A stretch of 64,000 nt of DNA from Primula veris (lineage: Eukaryota; Streptophyta; Magnoliopsida; Ericales; Primulaceae). A program made the position numbers and the translations under genes. This document shows, one piece after another, positions 1 through 11,700 of the stretch (positions within the stretch are counted from its first letter, which is position 1; each line of letters opens with the position of its first letter). Location: the NCBI GenBank assembly GCA_963682055.1, contig OY821747.1:26658126-26722125 (forward strand), given 5' to 3'. The notes beneath the pieces were generated by a model. That model was given only the letters and a program-made list of their open reading frames with translations, made no database searches and was not told where the DNA came from.

Positions 1-604
1 ATGCGTTAAACTCGGAAACGAGTTAGGGAAGTGCGGAGTGCACGCTCGTCGAGCCAACGTATAATTGAATATGAATAATTGAAACGGGGTTCCAAGGGGC
101 AGAGCTCCTGGCGGGGTCCAAGGGGCGAGAGCCCCTGGCTGGGGTCCCGCTGCCAGGACAGCGGGCGGGGTGCGGGGCAGCGCCCCGAGCGAAAATTTTT
201 CCGAACAGTTGCTTCCTTTCCGGAAAATTTTGAATAGTTGGACCCTTTCCCAACAGTTGCTTCCTTTCCGGAACAGTTGCTTCCTTTCCGGAAAATTTTG
301 AATAGTTGGACCCTTTCCCAACAGTTGCTTCCTTTCCGGAACGTTGCTTCCTTTCCGGAACAGTTGCTTCCTTTCCGGAACAGTTGCTTGCTTTCAGTTT
401 CGGTTATTGATCTCCTATATAAGAAAATTCTCTCTACATTTCCTAATCTATTCTCCTTGCCAGAAACAGATTGTTCTTCAAGAATTATCCCCACAAAGAT
501 TTCGTGAACCCAGGCAATAATAGGGTCGAAATACTTTGTTCGGAAAGTGTACGAACACGATTCTTCGAAGTTATCCAGGATTATCATACCCTAAATCTCT
601 AACA
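1..604 (+). repeat. 5' LTR of Copia-1 (truncated by window)
   Basis: Matches 5253-5857 almost base for base and ends in CTAACA, as does the 3' copy. Bases 193-396 hold tandem copies of an approximately 20-bp unit (GAACAGTTGCTTCCTTTCCG) interspersed with a variant containing GAAAATTTTGAATAGTTGG. The unit contains the palindrome TTTCCGGAA, so the U3 region could form many small stems or bind a repeated factor. Confidence 0.95.
416..423 (+). promoter_or_regulatory. TATA box of Copia-1 5' LTR
   Basis: TATATAAG lies just downstream of the U3 tandem repeats and about 190 bp before the LTR end; the same box is at 5669-5676 in the 3' LTR. Transcription would start near 445-450, giving a short R-U5 of about 155 nt. 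Confidence 0.6.
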
Positions 605-620
605 AACGAACAAAGTATTT
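529..620 (+). other. U5/leader inverted repeat at the primer-binding position
   Basis: The 14 bases at 529-542 (AAATACTTTGTTCG) are the exact reverse complement of 607-620, which begins 3 nt after the LTR end where a tRNA primer-binding site should be. The usual TGGTATCAGAGC (initiator tRNA-Met complement) is absent here. The RNA could form a 14-bp stem with a 64-nt loop that straddles the LTR boundary. Whether it presents or replaces the primer site is inference. Confidence 0.6.
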
Positions 621-630
621 ACTGATAATC

Positions 631-660
631 ATGGCTGGAGGAAGCACCGCAAGGAGATGA
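631..660 (+). other. nine-codon upstream ORF overlapping the gag start
   Basis: ATG at 631 opens a nine-codon frame ending in TGA at 658-660, which overlaps the gag ATG at 657 as ATGA. It may be the original Gag start displaced by a 1-base indel, or a short uORF coupled to reinitiation. Confidence 0.5.
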
Positions 661-1400
661 CTACAAATTTCGGAAAATTGGACAAGTTTCAAGGACAAGA
701 CTTCAGGCGTTGGCAGAAGAAGATGCATTTCATGTTGACAACGTTAAAGGTGGTGCACGTCCTGTCTACACCGATTCCAGAATTTGTAGAGGATGACACG
801 GTTGAAAATCTAAGACGCAGATCAAAGTGGGAGAACGACGACTACATTTGCAGAGGGCACATTCTTAACGGTATGTCTGATCCCTTATTTGATATTTACC
901 AAAACGTGGAATCTGCAAAGGAATTGTGGGATTGTCTCGAATCCAAGTACATGGCAGAGGACTCATCCAGTAAAAAGTTTCTGGTAACCGATTTCAACAA
1001 TTACAAAATGGTTGAATCGAGGTCTGTCATGGAACAATTCAATGAACTCCTCCGAATCCTTGGACAATTCACACAACACGGATTGAAGATGGATGAAACA
1101 ATATCTGTCTCAAGCATCATAGACAAGTTGCCTCCTTCGTGGAAGGATTTCAAACACAATCTGAAACATGGAAAAGACGAACTGTCTTTGATCCAACTTG
1201 GAAGTCACTTGCGCATAGAAGAATCTCTAAGAGCGCAGGAGGATGACAAAGGAAAGGGCAAACAAATTGCTGGACCCTCGGTTAATATGGTTGAAGAGGG
1301 TGGTAAGAACGATAACCACAAAAACAAAGGAAAGAAGCGTGCTTTCAAGAACAATAAGGGCAGTTTCGGTGCTAACAAGAAACCGAAACTAGAATGCTAG
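657..1400 (+). CDS. Copia-1 Gag (ends at in-frame amber)
   Basis: Encodes the capsid/nucleocapsid precursor that packages retroelement RNA in the cytoplasm. The 247 residues show the plant Copia Gag pattern (KFQGQDFRRWQKKMHF near residue 10, then YICRGHILNGMSD, and a KLPPSWKDFK motif near residue 160) followed by a Lys-rich tail. The TAG at 1398-1400 falls between the first two cysteines of the CCHC knuckle: the codon before it is Cys and the frame resumes as [12 protein letters not shown]. One amino acid in place of the stop restores exact C-x2-C-x4-H-x4-C spacing, so the stop replaces one residue, probably Trp (TGG to TAG). A readthrough stop between Gag and Pol is an alternative but its 3' context (AAG TGT) is not the known CAR-YYA leaky type. 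Confidence 0.85.
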   Translation: MTTNFGKLDKFQGQDFRRWQKKMHFMLTTLKVVHVLSTPIPEFVEDDTVENLRRRSKWENDDYICRGHILNGMSDPLFDIYQNVESAKELWDCLESKYMAEDSSSKKFLVTDFNNYKMVESRSVMEQFNELLRILGQFTQHGLKMDETISVSSIIDKLPPSWKDFKHNLKHGKDELSLIQLGSHLRIEESLRAQEDDKGKGKQIAGPSVNMVEEGGKNDNHKNKGKKRAFKNNKGSFGANKKPKLEC

Positions 1401-4400
1401 AAGTGTGGCAAAATAGGCCACTTCAAGAGGGATTGCCGTTTCGGCAAAAAGCACGACAACGCGAATGCAAGTGGTTCAGGAAAAAGGTCTAAGGACCAAT
1501 CCGAAAACCAAGGTCAGAAATCAATTCGTGATTTGAATAGTTTGATTAAACATTCGGTTTCACTAAATTCTGAAGCATTTTATGTGCAGGATGATGCTAT
1601 CGCGTGGTGGATTGATTCTGGCGCCACAACACATGTTTGCAAGGATCGTTTCTGGTTCAAGAATTTTGTTCCAATGGAAGATGGTTCTGTCCTCTACATG
1701 GGAGATGATCACTTCGCTCCCGTTGAAGGCAAAGGAAACGTGGTGCTAGAATTCAGTTCTGGAAAGACTATTACTTTGTTTAATGTTTTGTATGTTCCTA
1801 AATTACGTAAGAATTTAATTTCTGGTCCTGTATTAAATAAGCTTGGATACAAGCAAGTGTGTGAATCCGATAAATATGTTTTATCGAAGTCTGGTGTGTT
1901 TGTAGGATTTGGATATTATAATAATGGTATGTTTATGATGAATTTGAATGGAGTTCCTAATGATTCTGGTTCTGTATTTATGTCTTTTTCGAATGTTATC
2001 AATTTCTCGTTATGGCATGCTCGTCTAGGGCATGTACACTATAAAAGAATGCATGAAATGTCTAAAGATGATTTAATTCCTGTTTTTAATGAAAATGTAG
2101 AAATATGTAAAACTTGCATGTTAACAAAGATCACTAGGCAACCTTTTAAAAGTATAACAAGGAAATCTGTCATTCTTGAATTAATACATAGTGATTTATG
2201 TGATTTGCATGCTACTCCATCATTAGGGCATAAAAAATATTTTATCACTTTCATAGATGATGCATCTAGATTCTGCTATGTCTATTTGTTGCACGCTAAG
2301 GACGAAGCCTTAGATAAATTCAAAATTTATAAAACTGAAGTTGAAGTGCAACAGAATGTGTTGATTAAAACATTGCGTACAGATAGAGGTGGTGAATATT
2401 ATGATCCTGTATTTTTCCAATCCGTAGGAATCATTCATGAGACTACGGCACCTTATACACCTCAACAAAATGGTGTGGCTGAAAGGAAAAATAGAGTTCT
2501 TAAAGAAATGGTGAATGCCATGTTATCTTACTCTGGTTTAAGTGAAGGGTTTTGGGGAGAAGCTATGTTAACGGCTTGCTATTTATTAAATAGGGTTCCT
2601 AATAAAAGGAACAAGACTACCCCATATGAACTTTGGTATAAGAAACGACCAAACTTAACATTTTTACGTGTTTGGGGTTGTAGGGCCGTGGTTAGACTCC
2701 CGGACCCAAAAAGGAAAACTTTGGGTGAAAAGGGTATAGCTTGCATCTTTGTTGGATATGCTGAGCACTCCAAGGCCTATAGGTTTTATGTTATAAAACC
2801 TAATGACTCGATTTCTATTAACACCATTATAGAATCGAGAGATGCCATATTTGATGAGAATTGTTTCTCTTTTATACCTAGACCAAAGGACTCTATACCT
2901 AATTCAGATGAATCTCTAAGGGATGATCATTCAATTGATGTGCCAAGTGAGACACTTGAACCCCGTAGGAGCAAAAGAGCTAGAAAATCTAGATCTTATG
3001 GATCTGATTTTCAACTATATTTAGTTGAGGGATCAAGAGATCAGATTGGTACTCAATACTATTATTGTTATAGTATAGAGGAGGATCCAAGAACGTATGA
3101 TGAAGCTGTGAAATCTCGAGATTCTGTTTTTTGGAAAGAAGCAATTGATGAAGAGATTGGTTCTATCATGGAAAATAATACTTGGGTATTATCTGATTTA
3201 CCACCAGGTTGCAAACCATTGGGTTGCAAATGGATCTTCAAAAAGAAGATGAAAGTCGATGGTACAATTGACAAGTTTAAAGCTAGATTAGTTATCCAAG
3301 GCTTCAGACAAAAGGAAGGGATTGATTATTTCGATACCTATGCTCCAGTTGCCCGTATCACTACTATTAGATCGTTGATTGCCTTGGCGGCTATTCATAA
3401 TCTAGTGATTCATCAAATGGATGTCAAAACAGCATTTCTGAATGGTGATTTGGAAGAAGAAGTGTATATGAAGCAACCTGAAGGATTTGTAATGCCTGGT
3501 AATGAGCATAAAGTGTGTAAGCTAGTTAAGTCGCTGTATGGGCTGAAACAAGCTCCGAAGCAGTGGCATCAAAAGTTTGATGAAGTTGTTTTGTCTAATG
3601 TTTTCATTCTAAACCAAGCAGACAAATGTGTATATAGCAAATTTAATACATCCGGTAAAGGAGTTTTCATTTGTCTATATGTTGATGACATGTTGATCTT
3701 TGGCACCGACCAAAATCAAGTTGATAAAACTAAGAATTTCTTGTCATCAAAGTTCTCCATGAAAGATATGGGAGAAGCGGACGTTATTCTTGGTATTAAG
3801 ATTAAACGGGAGAATAAGGGAATTGTAATTACGCAATCTCATTACATTGAGAAAATACTCAAGAAGTTCAATTATGAAAGTTGTTCTCCAGTAAGTACTC
3901 CCATGGATCCGGGAGAAAAGCTTATGCCAAATACAGGTAAACCTGTGGATCAACTTGAATACTCAAGAGCTATAGGCTCTTTGATGTATGCTATGATTAG
4001 CAATAGACCGGATATTGCTTATGCGGTTGGAAAGTTGAGCAGATTTACTAATAATCCTAGTAGACATCATTGGCATGCGATAACTAGGGTATTCAAGTAC
4101 TTGAAGGGTACTATGAATTATGGATTGGCATATATGGGATTTCCTTTGGTGTTAGAGGGTTATTCGGATGCTAGTTGGATAAATAATGTTGAAGACTCAT
4201 CCTCTACAAGTGGATGGGTGTTCTTGCTTGGGGGAGGTGCCATCTCATGGGCTTCCAAGAAGCAAACATGTATAACTGGTTCCATAATGGAATCTGAGTT
4301 TGTAGCATTAGCAGCTGCTGGTAAAGAAGCGGAATGGCTCAGGAACTTGGTATATGAGATTCCGATATGGCCTAAACCGATATCACCAATTTCTATCCGT

Positions 4401-4625
4401 TGTGATAGTACTGCCACACTGGCTAAAGCTTATAGTCAAATATACAATGGAAAGTCTAGACATTTGGGTGTTAGACATAGTATGATTAGGGAATTAATCA
4501 TGAATGGGGTGATATCTATTGATTTTGTTCGGTCGCAACAAAACTTAGCTGATCACTTGACGAAGGGGTTAGCTAGAGACTTAGTGAATAAGTCGGTAAT
4601 TGGGATGGGATTAAAGTCCATTTAA
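1401..4625 (+). CDS. Copia-1 Pol: protease, integrase, reverse transcriptase, RNase H
   Basis: Continues in the same frame as Gag after the amber; the first Met after the stop is at 1533 (1030 residues from there, the numbering used here). It starts with the zinc knuckle, then the aspartic protease ([12 protein letters not shown], catalytic D28), the GAG-pre-integrase motif [11 protein letters not shown] near 161 and the CKTCMLTK zinc-binding pair. The integrase core has [18 protein letters not shown] and [15 protein letters not shown]. Reverse transcriptase shows [18 protein letters not shown] and the catalytic YVDD at 716-719. RNase H shows [19 protein letters not shown] and [13 protein letters not shown]. 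No frameshift or further stop is present, so all enzymes may still be functional if translated past the amber. Confidence 0.93.
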   Translation, partial: KCGKIGHFKRDCRFGKKHDNANASGSGKRSKDQSENQGQKSIRDLNSLIKHSVSLNSEAFYVQDDAIAWWIDSGATTHVCKDRFWFKNFVPMEDGSVLYMGDDHFAPVEGKGNVVLEFSSGKTITLFNVLYVPKLRKNLISGPVLNKLGYKQVCESDKYVLSKSGVFVGFGYYNNGMFMMNLNGVPNDSGSVFMSFSNVINFSLWHARLGHVHYKRMHEMSKDDLIPVFNENVEICKTCMLTKITRQPFKSITRKSVILELIHSDLCDLHATPSLGHKKYFITFIDDASRFCYVYLLHAKDEALDKFKIYKTEVEVQQNVLIKTLRTDRGGEYYDPVFFQSVGIIHETTAPYTPQQNGVAERKNRVLKEMVNAMLSYSGLSEGFWGEAMLTACYLLNRVPNKRNKTTPYELWYKKRPNLTFLRVWGCRAVVRLPDPKRKTLGEKGIACIFVGYAEHSKAYRFYVIKPNDSISINTIIESRDAIFDENCFSFIPRPKDSIPNSDESLRDDHSIDVPSETLEPRRSKRARKSRSYGSDFQLYLVEGSRDQIGTQYYYCYSIEEDPRTYDEAVKSRDSVFWKEAIDEEIGSIMENNTWVLSDLPPGCKPLGCKWIFKKKMKVDGTIDKFKARLVIQGFRQKEGIDYFDTYAPVARITTIRSLIALAAIHNLVIHQMDVKTAFLNGDLEEEVYMKQPEGFVMPGNEHKVCKLVKSLYGLKQAPKQWHQKFDEVVLSNVFILNQADKCVYSKFNTSGKGVFICLYVDDMLIFGTDQNQVDKTKNFLSSKFSMKDMGEADVILGIKIKRENKGIVITQSHYIEKILKKFNYESCSPVSTPMDPGEKLMPNTGKPVDQLEYSRAIGSLMYAMISNRPDIAYAVGKLSRFTNNPSRHHWHAITRVFKYLKGTMNYGLAYMGFPLVLEGYSDASWINNVEDSSSTSGWVFLLGGGAISWASKKQTCITGSIMESEFVALAAAGKEAEWLRNLVYEIPIWPKPISPISIRCDSTATLAKAYSQIYNGKSRHLGVRHSMIRELIMNGVISIDFVRSQQNLADHLTKGLARDLVNKSVIGMGLKSI

Positions 4626-5185
4626 ATCTATTAGCTGTGGTATACCCAATTCCCTTCGAATACAACGTTAGAAGCAGAATTCAATGTGGAAAGATCATAG
4701 TTAGAGATTGGAGCAATTGTGTTTATCTTCCCAAGGTATGTGCTCAGACCTGCAAGTGATGGCTAGGTTGAAGTATATCTTCTTAATGGTTCTTTTGAAA
4801 AATTGCAAATGCAGGTGCAAGATTAAAAGGATCACCTATGTGAGCATGAAGTTTTGCCGCTTCAAGAAGTTTCGACTTGGCTTCCTATATGCTTATTAAT
4901 GGATAAGGACACATGGCTTGTAAAGTGTCAAGTATGAATAGTAGAGTATTGTAAGAAACATATGTGTACTATATCTTCAGATATTCAAATGGATTGACGG
5001 GTTCAATCGTTATGACACCCAGATTTTCGAGTATTTGGAATGTGTATTTGTACTAAGATGAAAATTCAATCGTAAGACATTTTCATCTATGCATTTGTTT
5101 GATTGTTATACCTGTGTGTTATACCCTTGTATATATTAATGTATATACTGAGTAAATCAAGGATTACACTAAAATGGGGGGGATT
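4626..5185 (+). other. Copia-1 3' noncoding region and polypurine tract
   Basis: 560 bp without a credible gene. It ends in the polypurine tract AAAATGGGGGGGA (5171-5183) two bases before the TGTTGG start of the 3' LTR, the priming site for plus-strand DNA synthesis. A 63-codon open frame inside (4708-4899) has no recognisable features. Confidence 0.8.
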
Positions 5186-5857
5186 TGTTGGTGATTTTAG
5201 TATCATCAATGTATTTTAGTAGTAATGTGATTTATTATAGGCCGATGCAATAATGCGTTAAACTCGGAAACGAGTTAGGGAAGTGCGGAGTGCACGCTCG
5301 TCGAGCCAACGTATAATTGAATATGAATAATTGAAACGGGGTTCCAAGGGGCAGAGCTCCTGGCGGGGTCCAAGGGGCGAGAGCCCCTGGCTGGGGTCCC
5401 GCTACCAGGACAGCGGGCGGGGTGCGGGGCAGCGCCCCGAGCGAAAATTTTTCCGAACAGTTGCTTCCTTTCCGGAAAATTTTGAATAGTTGGACCCTTT
5501 CCCAACAGTTGCTTCCTTTCCGGAACAGTTGCTTCCTTTCCGGAAAATTTTGAATAGTTGGACCCTTTCCCAACAGTTGCTTCCTTTCCGGAACAGTTGC
5601 TTCCTTTCCGGAACAGTTGCTTCCTTTCCGGAACAGTTGCTTGCTTTCAGTTTCGGTTATTGATCTCCTATATAAGAAAATTCTCTCTACATTTCCTAAT
5701 CTATTCTCCTTGCCAGAAACAGATTGTTCTTCAAGAATTATCCCCACAAAGATTTCATGAACCCAGGCAATAATAGGGTCGAAATACTTTGTTCGGAAAG
5801 TGTACGAACACGATTCTTCGAAGTTATCCAGGATTATCATACCCTAAATCTCTAACA
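5186..5857 (+). repeat. 3' LTR of Copia-1
   Basis: 672 bp, TGTTGG...TAACA. It contains the GAACAGTTGCTTCCTTTCCG tandem array at 5445-5650 and TATATAAG at 5669-5676. Differences from the 5' copy seen by eye: G/A in the GCTGCCAGG segment, G/A in the GATTTCGTGAACC segment, and one missing base in the 5' copy's tandem array. Confidence 0.95.
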
Positions 5858-5897
5858 GTAACACCTAGCTATGGTATATGCTTAAAATCACCCTTTA

Positions 5898-6125
5898 ATG
5901 GTGGAGTTCGTTGCTTTTCATGGTGTCAATGCAGCCCAGACTGAGGTAAGGAAGGCGTTTGAATTGTTTGATAATTAGGATGGAGATGGATTCATATCCG
6001 CTCCTGAGCTGCATGTTTTGAAGAGCCTTCAGGAGAAGTGTACGGTTAAGGATTGCGAGAAGATTATCGAGGGTGGGACATGGATGGTGATGGATTTTTT
6101 TATGGTGAAGTTGTGATTTTGGATT
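5898..6125 (+). pseudogene. calmodulin-like (EF-hand) gene remnant
   Basis: A frame from ATG 5898 reads EFVAFHGVNAAQTEVRKAFE and then LFDN-stop-DGDGFISAPEL, the typical third EF-hand of plant calmodulin-like proteins. It then reads SLQEKCTVKDCEKII and, after a one-base shift, DMDGDGFF, the start of the fourth EF-hand. The in-frame TAG sits inside the calcium-binding loop and the frameshift falls just before the last loop, so the fragment cannot encode a working calcium sensor. The N-terminal EF-hands are absent; Copia-1 ends 40 bp upstream and may have split the gene, but the other side lies outside the window. Confidence 0.75.
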
Positions 6126-7423
6126 TGATGGTTAGGATTAGGGTTAGGGTTAGGTATAGTTATTCCCCATAAAAAAAAAGTCTGATCTGTTGCTAGATTA
6201 ATTACGCCAAATTTAGTAACAGTTTTTTATACTATTAGTATTACCAATATTTGTTGCTACTCTCTTGCTATTTTGTGTTACTAATATGAATTTTATGTTG
6301 CTACTCTGGAAAAAGGATCGTCTTTAATTTCTCTTATTAATCTTTAGGAGTAGCTAGAATATAATTTACTTTATGCATCCTATGGTAGTATTGTCCTTTT
6401 TCTTTTTGGTAATTTTGTCGTATAAAAAGCTTATTAGAATAGAACATGTAGTGATCACATCAGCAATATTGCACTTGGAACTAGAATCAACTTGATATAA
6501 TTTAAAGGATTTCTATGGCAACTTATGTATTGTCTTTCATATTAGGGTCGGCGTCGTCGTTTAATTTTATTGAATTCTTGTTGTCTTATTATCAAATTAA
6601 CTTGTCTGAGTTTTGTTTCTATAGAAACTTGACGATCTATTCTTTTATTTTGTTAGTGTACAGATTCTGTAGGTAGTTTTATACTTGGGATTTCTTAATA
6701 TTTCCATTAATATATGCTTTGATTTTGTGTTTCTTGTCGAAGGTATGATATCCTGCAATATCCCTGATTTTACTTGCCAATCGAAATTATAAGTTCGGAT
6801 TACTCCAAACAAAATTCGAGACTTAAGAGTCCCTTTGAACTTCAGTAACTTGTTAAGCCCTCAATTTGTCTTGAAACTTTTCCATCGGAAGTTGTCATCA
6901 TATTTGCTTTCATTTGTATAATATTTATAACTAGTAACATTTTGTTAACGGATGTTTAAGAAATACTGCGGTGCAGGTGTGGCCAAAAGGAAAGGAGAGC
7001 AATATGTTTAATACTACTATTTTCGTAAATTAATAAGCCGGGGAACTTATTTGTTCAGTATCGGATATTTTCTCCAGGGATATGACAAGATATGAGAGAG
7101 TGATTGTGCATATTGGAATAAGTTGATTCTTTGTTTTTCATTACAAATATGTACTCAGGCAAGCCACAGGGCTTGTTTAATTTGATTGATTAAACAAATT
7201 AAGTGGATTTCTGAGTAAAAGCTGGGTTTGCCAAGTTTAACTGGTCCAGCCCTTCTAAGGGAAAAGCACCAAAATTCCCAGTTTTTAGGCATTAAATCGA
7301 ATAATGTGTCTGGCTTTTAATGCAAACCGGCTAAATTTAAACTAAAAGTTACAAATATACGATTCCCTGATAGTTGGTCAGTAATTAGGCCTTACGAATC
7401 CAATCTCTCTTGGGCTCATTACA
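6126..7423. other. intergenic, no gene seen
   Basis: AT-rich spacer. A short run of TTAGGG-like units at about 6130-6155 is too brief, and of the wrong type for most plants, to be telomeric. No open frame or repeat of note. Confidence 0.6.
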
Positions 7424-7428
7424 AATTC

Positions 7429-8689
7429 TGTTAGGACCAGATTTCTGGTCTAAATATTGTTAATTGTCTATTGGTTTTTACTAAATAAATCCTAACTGTT
7501 ATTAAGAACTAAGACAGGATTGACAGGTTCCAAGTACCAGTTGCAACCTCAGTTACAACCTACTAAGTTAGTAGTATTAGGTTTCAAGTACTGGTTGCAA
7601 CCTTAGTTACAACCTGTGGTGACAGGTTTCAAGTACCAGTTGCAACCTCAGTTGCAACCACAGTTCAACCTGCTGTTAAAACAGAATTCTGTCTTGTTTC
7701 ATTATTCTACATTACTAATTGTTTAATGCTAATCATTTGTTTTAAAGTATGTAGGATAAATTCTCATAAGGTCTTAAACGTGTATATGTGTTTATTGAGA
7801 ATACTAATGTGTTAAGGAAAGATGTTTATAAAAGATATAAAGAGATTAGTTTATAAGGTTATGTTTCCTTTTAATTTATATATCTCTATTCTTATGCTTG
7901 TCCTTATCACTTGATTCAATCTTTTGATTCTTATAATATTCAGTAAAGATATGTATAAAGATTGATTGATATGTGGAGTTAAATGTTTCATATGTTTATG
8001 AAAAGATATTATCTTTAAGAGATCATATCTTTATATGTTTCCTTTCAAAGAAAAAGATTAACTCCTACTTTCAAGTGTGTTACTAAACAGGTGTTAATCA
8101 AAGATGATTAGAGTCAATCCATGCTGAAGAATCTCGTGATACTTGGAGAGATTGAAGCTAATCAACCAAGTCAAAAGCAATCAAAAGATATTGAAGATAG
8201 AAGATTGTTTTTACTTGTTTATATACTTAGTAACTTAAGCTTGTAAAGGTGTGTGTTCTAAATTATAAAGAACTTATTTTCTAGAGAGAATACACGTGAG
8301 CTTTAAAAAGAAAACAATGGTGGGATGCCATTGATTTATAAGTGATAGTTATAGAGTAGGAGCAATATAGTGATAGGCAGAAAAACATAGAGGGAGTCTA
8401 AGTTTTTCATTAAGACTTGAGTCATATATTGTAAGCTTTTTATAATATCATAATCTGGGTAAGTGCCCCGGAGACGTAGCCTAGTTAGGTGAACTCCGTT
8501 GTTAAATGTGCGTGTGAATTATTTCCAAGTACATTTAATTTTAAAACAGTTTCTGTCCATTAATACACTTGGTTCCAACTGCAGTTCCAACCTCACTTGA
8601 AACCTTATACACTTGGTTCAAACTGCAGTTCCAACCCCACTTGGAACCTTACTGCAAAATTGCATCTAGAACAACGGATAGGAATTTCA
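7429..8689 (+). repeat. 5' LTR of SIRE-type element
   Basis: 1261 bp, TGTTAGG...ATTTCA. The first 260 bp contain four copies of the palindrome GTTGCAAC, and the last 130 bp contain two TTGGTTCMAACTGCAGTTCC units. A candidate TATA box, TATAAAAG, lies at 7827-7834, but the start site is not determinable. Confidence 0.95.
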
Positions 8690-8691
8690 AT

Positions 8692-8703
8692 TGGTATCAG
8701 AGC
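8692..8703 (+). other. primer-binding site (initiator tRNA-Met)
   Basis: TGGTATCAGAGC starts two bases after the 5' LTR. It is the classic complement to the 3' end of plant initiator methionine tRNA used to prime minus-strand synthesis. Confidence 0.9.
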
Positions 8704-8748
8704 TTCACACTAGATCTTACTTAGTGTGGATCCTGTGTTCTAGTAACA

Positions 8749-11700
8749 ATGGACTTAATGAGGGAAGGAAACGCCTTCAACAAACCTCCATTGCTTGAAG
8801 GAGGAGTAAACTATGGAGTATGGAAAATTAGAATGAGGTCCTTCATCAAACAGCAGAATGAACATGCATGGAAGACTGTTATGTATGGATGGGAGGCTCC
8901 AACTACCATGGATAATGAAGGAGAACTGATTCTCTTACCTGAAGACAGATGGTCTGCTGAAGAAGACAGAAAATCAAGTGCCAACTCAACAGCCATAAAC
9001 TTGATTTTTGCTGGTGTAACTCTCAGCGTATTCAGGTATATCTCTCATTGTGAAACAGCTAAAGAAGCATGGGATATTTTGCAAGTTACTTTTGAAGGAA
9101 CAACTAAAGTAAAAGCTTTCAAACTTCAACAGTTAACTACCCAATTTGAGAACTTAAGAATGGAGGAAGATGAAAACATTGAACAATTTAATGGTAGAAT
9201 CTGCCACATTGCTCATCAAGCTGGAACATTAGGTGAAAAATACAGTGATGCTAAGCTTGTTAAGAAAACTCTTAGGTCACTCCCAGAAAGGTTTGAAATT
9301 AAGGTCACAGCTATTGAAGAATCAACTGACTTAGATAATCTTAAACTTGAAGAACTCATAGGAAATCTTAGTACACATGAACTGAAATTCTTCAAACATA
9401 AAAGACCAGAAAAGGGAATAGCATTTCAGGCTAAGAAATCTGAATCTAATACCTGTGATAAAATGAGTGATGAAGAACAACTAGCTTTCTTTGCAAAAAA
9501 GGTGTACAAGAAGTTTTATAAGAAAAAGGAGGATGATACTGGTTCATCTAAAAACTTTCAGAAAAAGGATAACCAGTTTAAGACAGAGTCTAGATTCAAT
9601 AATAACTCTACAGGAAAGTGGAATTCCAAAGAAAAGGATAACAAAGAATACAAATCTAAAGAGATTCAGTGTAGAGAATGTAGAGGTTTTGGTCATATTC
9701 AGGCTGAGTGTGCAAACACTTTAAAAAGAAACAAAAATGCTTATATAACCACTCATAGTGATAGTGATTCTGAGAGTAACAGTGATGAAGAGGATGGTTC
9801 AAATTTTGTTAATTTCATGGGAATAATCACTGAAAAAGAACCTACTTATGAAAGTGACTGTGAGCATGTTTCAACCCCAGTTACAACTGCCTGTGAAACA
9901 TATAGCAGTGATGAGGAAGAGCCTTCTGATGAAAACATTACTAAGCAATACCTTGTTCTGTATGAAAAGTATAAAAGTCTGAGTAAACAATGTTTGATCA
10001 TAAGCAAGCTGAATGTTGATCTAAAGGATGAGGTCAAAAATCTTACTGAGAAGCTTAAATTACAACTGGCTGAACTTACTGAAACTAAAAAGATAATAAA
10101 ATTGTTGAATGTCTCTGCTTCAGATAAATTAGATGACATGCTGTCATATTCTAGAGGATCCAAAGATATCAGTGGTCTAGGGTACTATGGTGGTAAGAGT
10201 ACAGGAAAAACTACTTTTATTGAAGCTGTTGCTAAAGCTAAAACTCATGATTTTGATCACAAGGTTAGAAGCTCAGTTGCAACCAGAGTTGCAACCAGGA
10301 ATAAAACGCAGGTTTATGTAAAGAAGGTTGGAAGCTCAGTTACAACCAAAGTTGCAACCATGAACAAACTGAATAACTTTAGGTTGAAACTGTGCAATTT
10401 TTGTAAAAAACCTGGTCATTCTGAAGTCCAGTGTTATTTAAAAAGGAACAGAAAGTACATTTCCCATAAAACCTGGTTGGCTTCTGTCAATAAAAATTTG
10501 AAATGGGTTTGGAAAGTTAAAGAAAAAGCAATCTTAGTTGCTAACAACAAAGTTGTTATCAACTCTTTGAATGCTGTTACTTCTAATGATTGGTATTTTG
10601 ACAGTGGATGCTCTAAGCATATGACAGGTACTGCAAGCCTCCTAAAAAATGTCACCATTCTTACAGGTAACACTGTTGTGTTTGGAGGAGGAGATACAGG
10701 TAAAATTATTGGTAAAGGTACCTTAAACAAACCTGGAATGCCTGATATTGAGGATGTTTTTCTTGTAGATGGTCTAAAAGCTAATCTAATTAGTATCAGT
10801 CAACTCTGTGATAATGAAATGACTGTTAAATTTGACAAAGAAAGGTGTCTAATTACTAATCTTAACAATGATTTAATCATGACTGGAGTTAGATCAACCA
10901 ACAGTTGCTATGTGTTTGAAAAAGCTGAAAAAGAATTGCCTCAAAGTAGGTGTAATCAAGCTATTACTAATAATGCAGATATTTGGCATAAAAGGCTTGG
11001 GCATGTGAATTACAAAACTTTAGATAAGCTTGTTAAAAAGGAGTTGATAAGAGGAATTCCTAAACTCAGTGCTAAAACTCAAAGTGTTTGTGGTGATTGT
11101 GCTATAGGAAAACAAACCAAAAGTATACACAAAAGTACTAGTCTAATCTACACTAAAAGAGTCTTAGAACTTCTTCACATTGACTTGATGGGTCCTATGC
11201 AAACTGCCAGTATAGGTGGTAAGAAGTACATTCTAGTAGTTGTAGATGATTTCTCTAGATACTCTTGGGTAGTGTTCTTAAAGGATAAGTCTGAAACTTT
11301 TGAACTATTCAAAACTCTGTGCTTAAAACTGCAAGTTGAAAAAGGTTCCACTAGTGGTAATATTGCTAGGATTAGAAGTGATCATGGAACTGAATTTGAA
11401 AATATCAGGTTTAAAGAATTCTGCAACTCCTTAGGAATATGTCATGAGTTCTCTGCTCCTAAGACTCCACAGCAAAATGGCATAGTTGAAAGGAAAAATA
11501 GAACCATTCAGGAAATGGCTAGAGTAATGCTTAACTCTAAGAAACTTGCCAATAGATTTTGGGCTGAAGCTGTTAATACTGCCTGTCATATAGTTAATAG
11601 AGTTTATATTACTAAAGGTACTTCCATGACAGCTTATGAAATATGGAAAGGTAGAAAACCCAATGTAAAGTATTTTCAAGTTTTTGGATGTGTTTGCTAT

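Larger units (their letters stand above)
1..5857 (+). mobile_element. Copia-1: LTR retrotransposon, 5' end outside window
   Basis: Ty1/Copia order is visible: LTR, gag, protease, integrase, reverse transcriptase, RNase H, polypurine tract, LTR. The 3' LTR is complete (5186-5857, TG...CA); the 5' LTR lacks its first 67 bases because the window starts inside it. The shared 604 bp of the two LTRs differ by two substitutions and one single-base indel by eye, so insertion is recent. The coding frame is open over about 4 kb except for one amber codon. The base after the 3' LTR starts GTAAC, the candidate 3' target duplication, which cannot be checked because the 5' flank is missing. Its gag and pol are related to those of the element at 43058-51570, so both belong to one lineage. 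Confidence 0.95.

Noticed and set aside
4708..4899. 63-codon frame after Copia-1 pol
   Set aside because: Short, in the 3' noncoding region, without family features.
6128..6156. TTAGGG-like run
   Set aside because: Only about four units, not the usual plant TTTAGGG; too short to be interstitial telomere.
9846..10163. 105-codon minus-strand frame in the SIRE gag
   Set aside because: Antisense shadow of a coding region with strong Gag signals.
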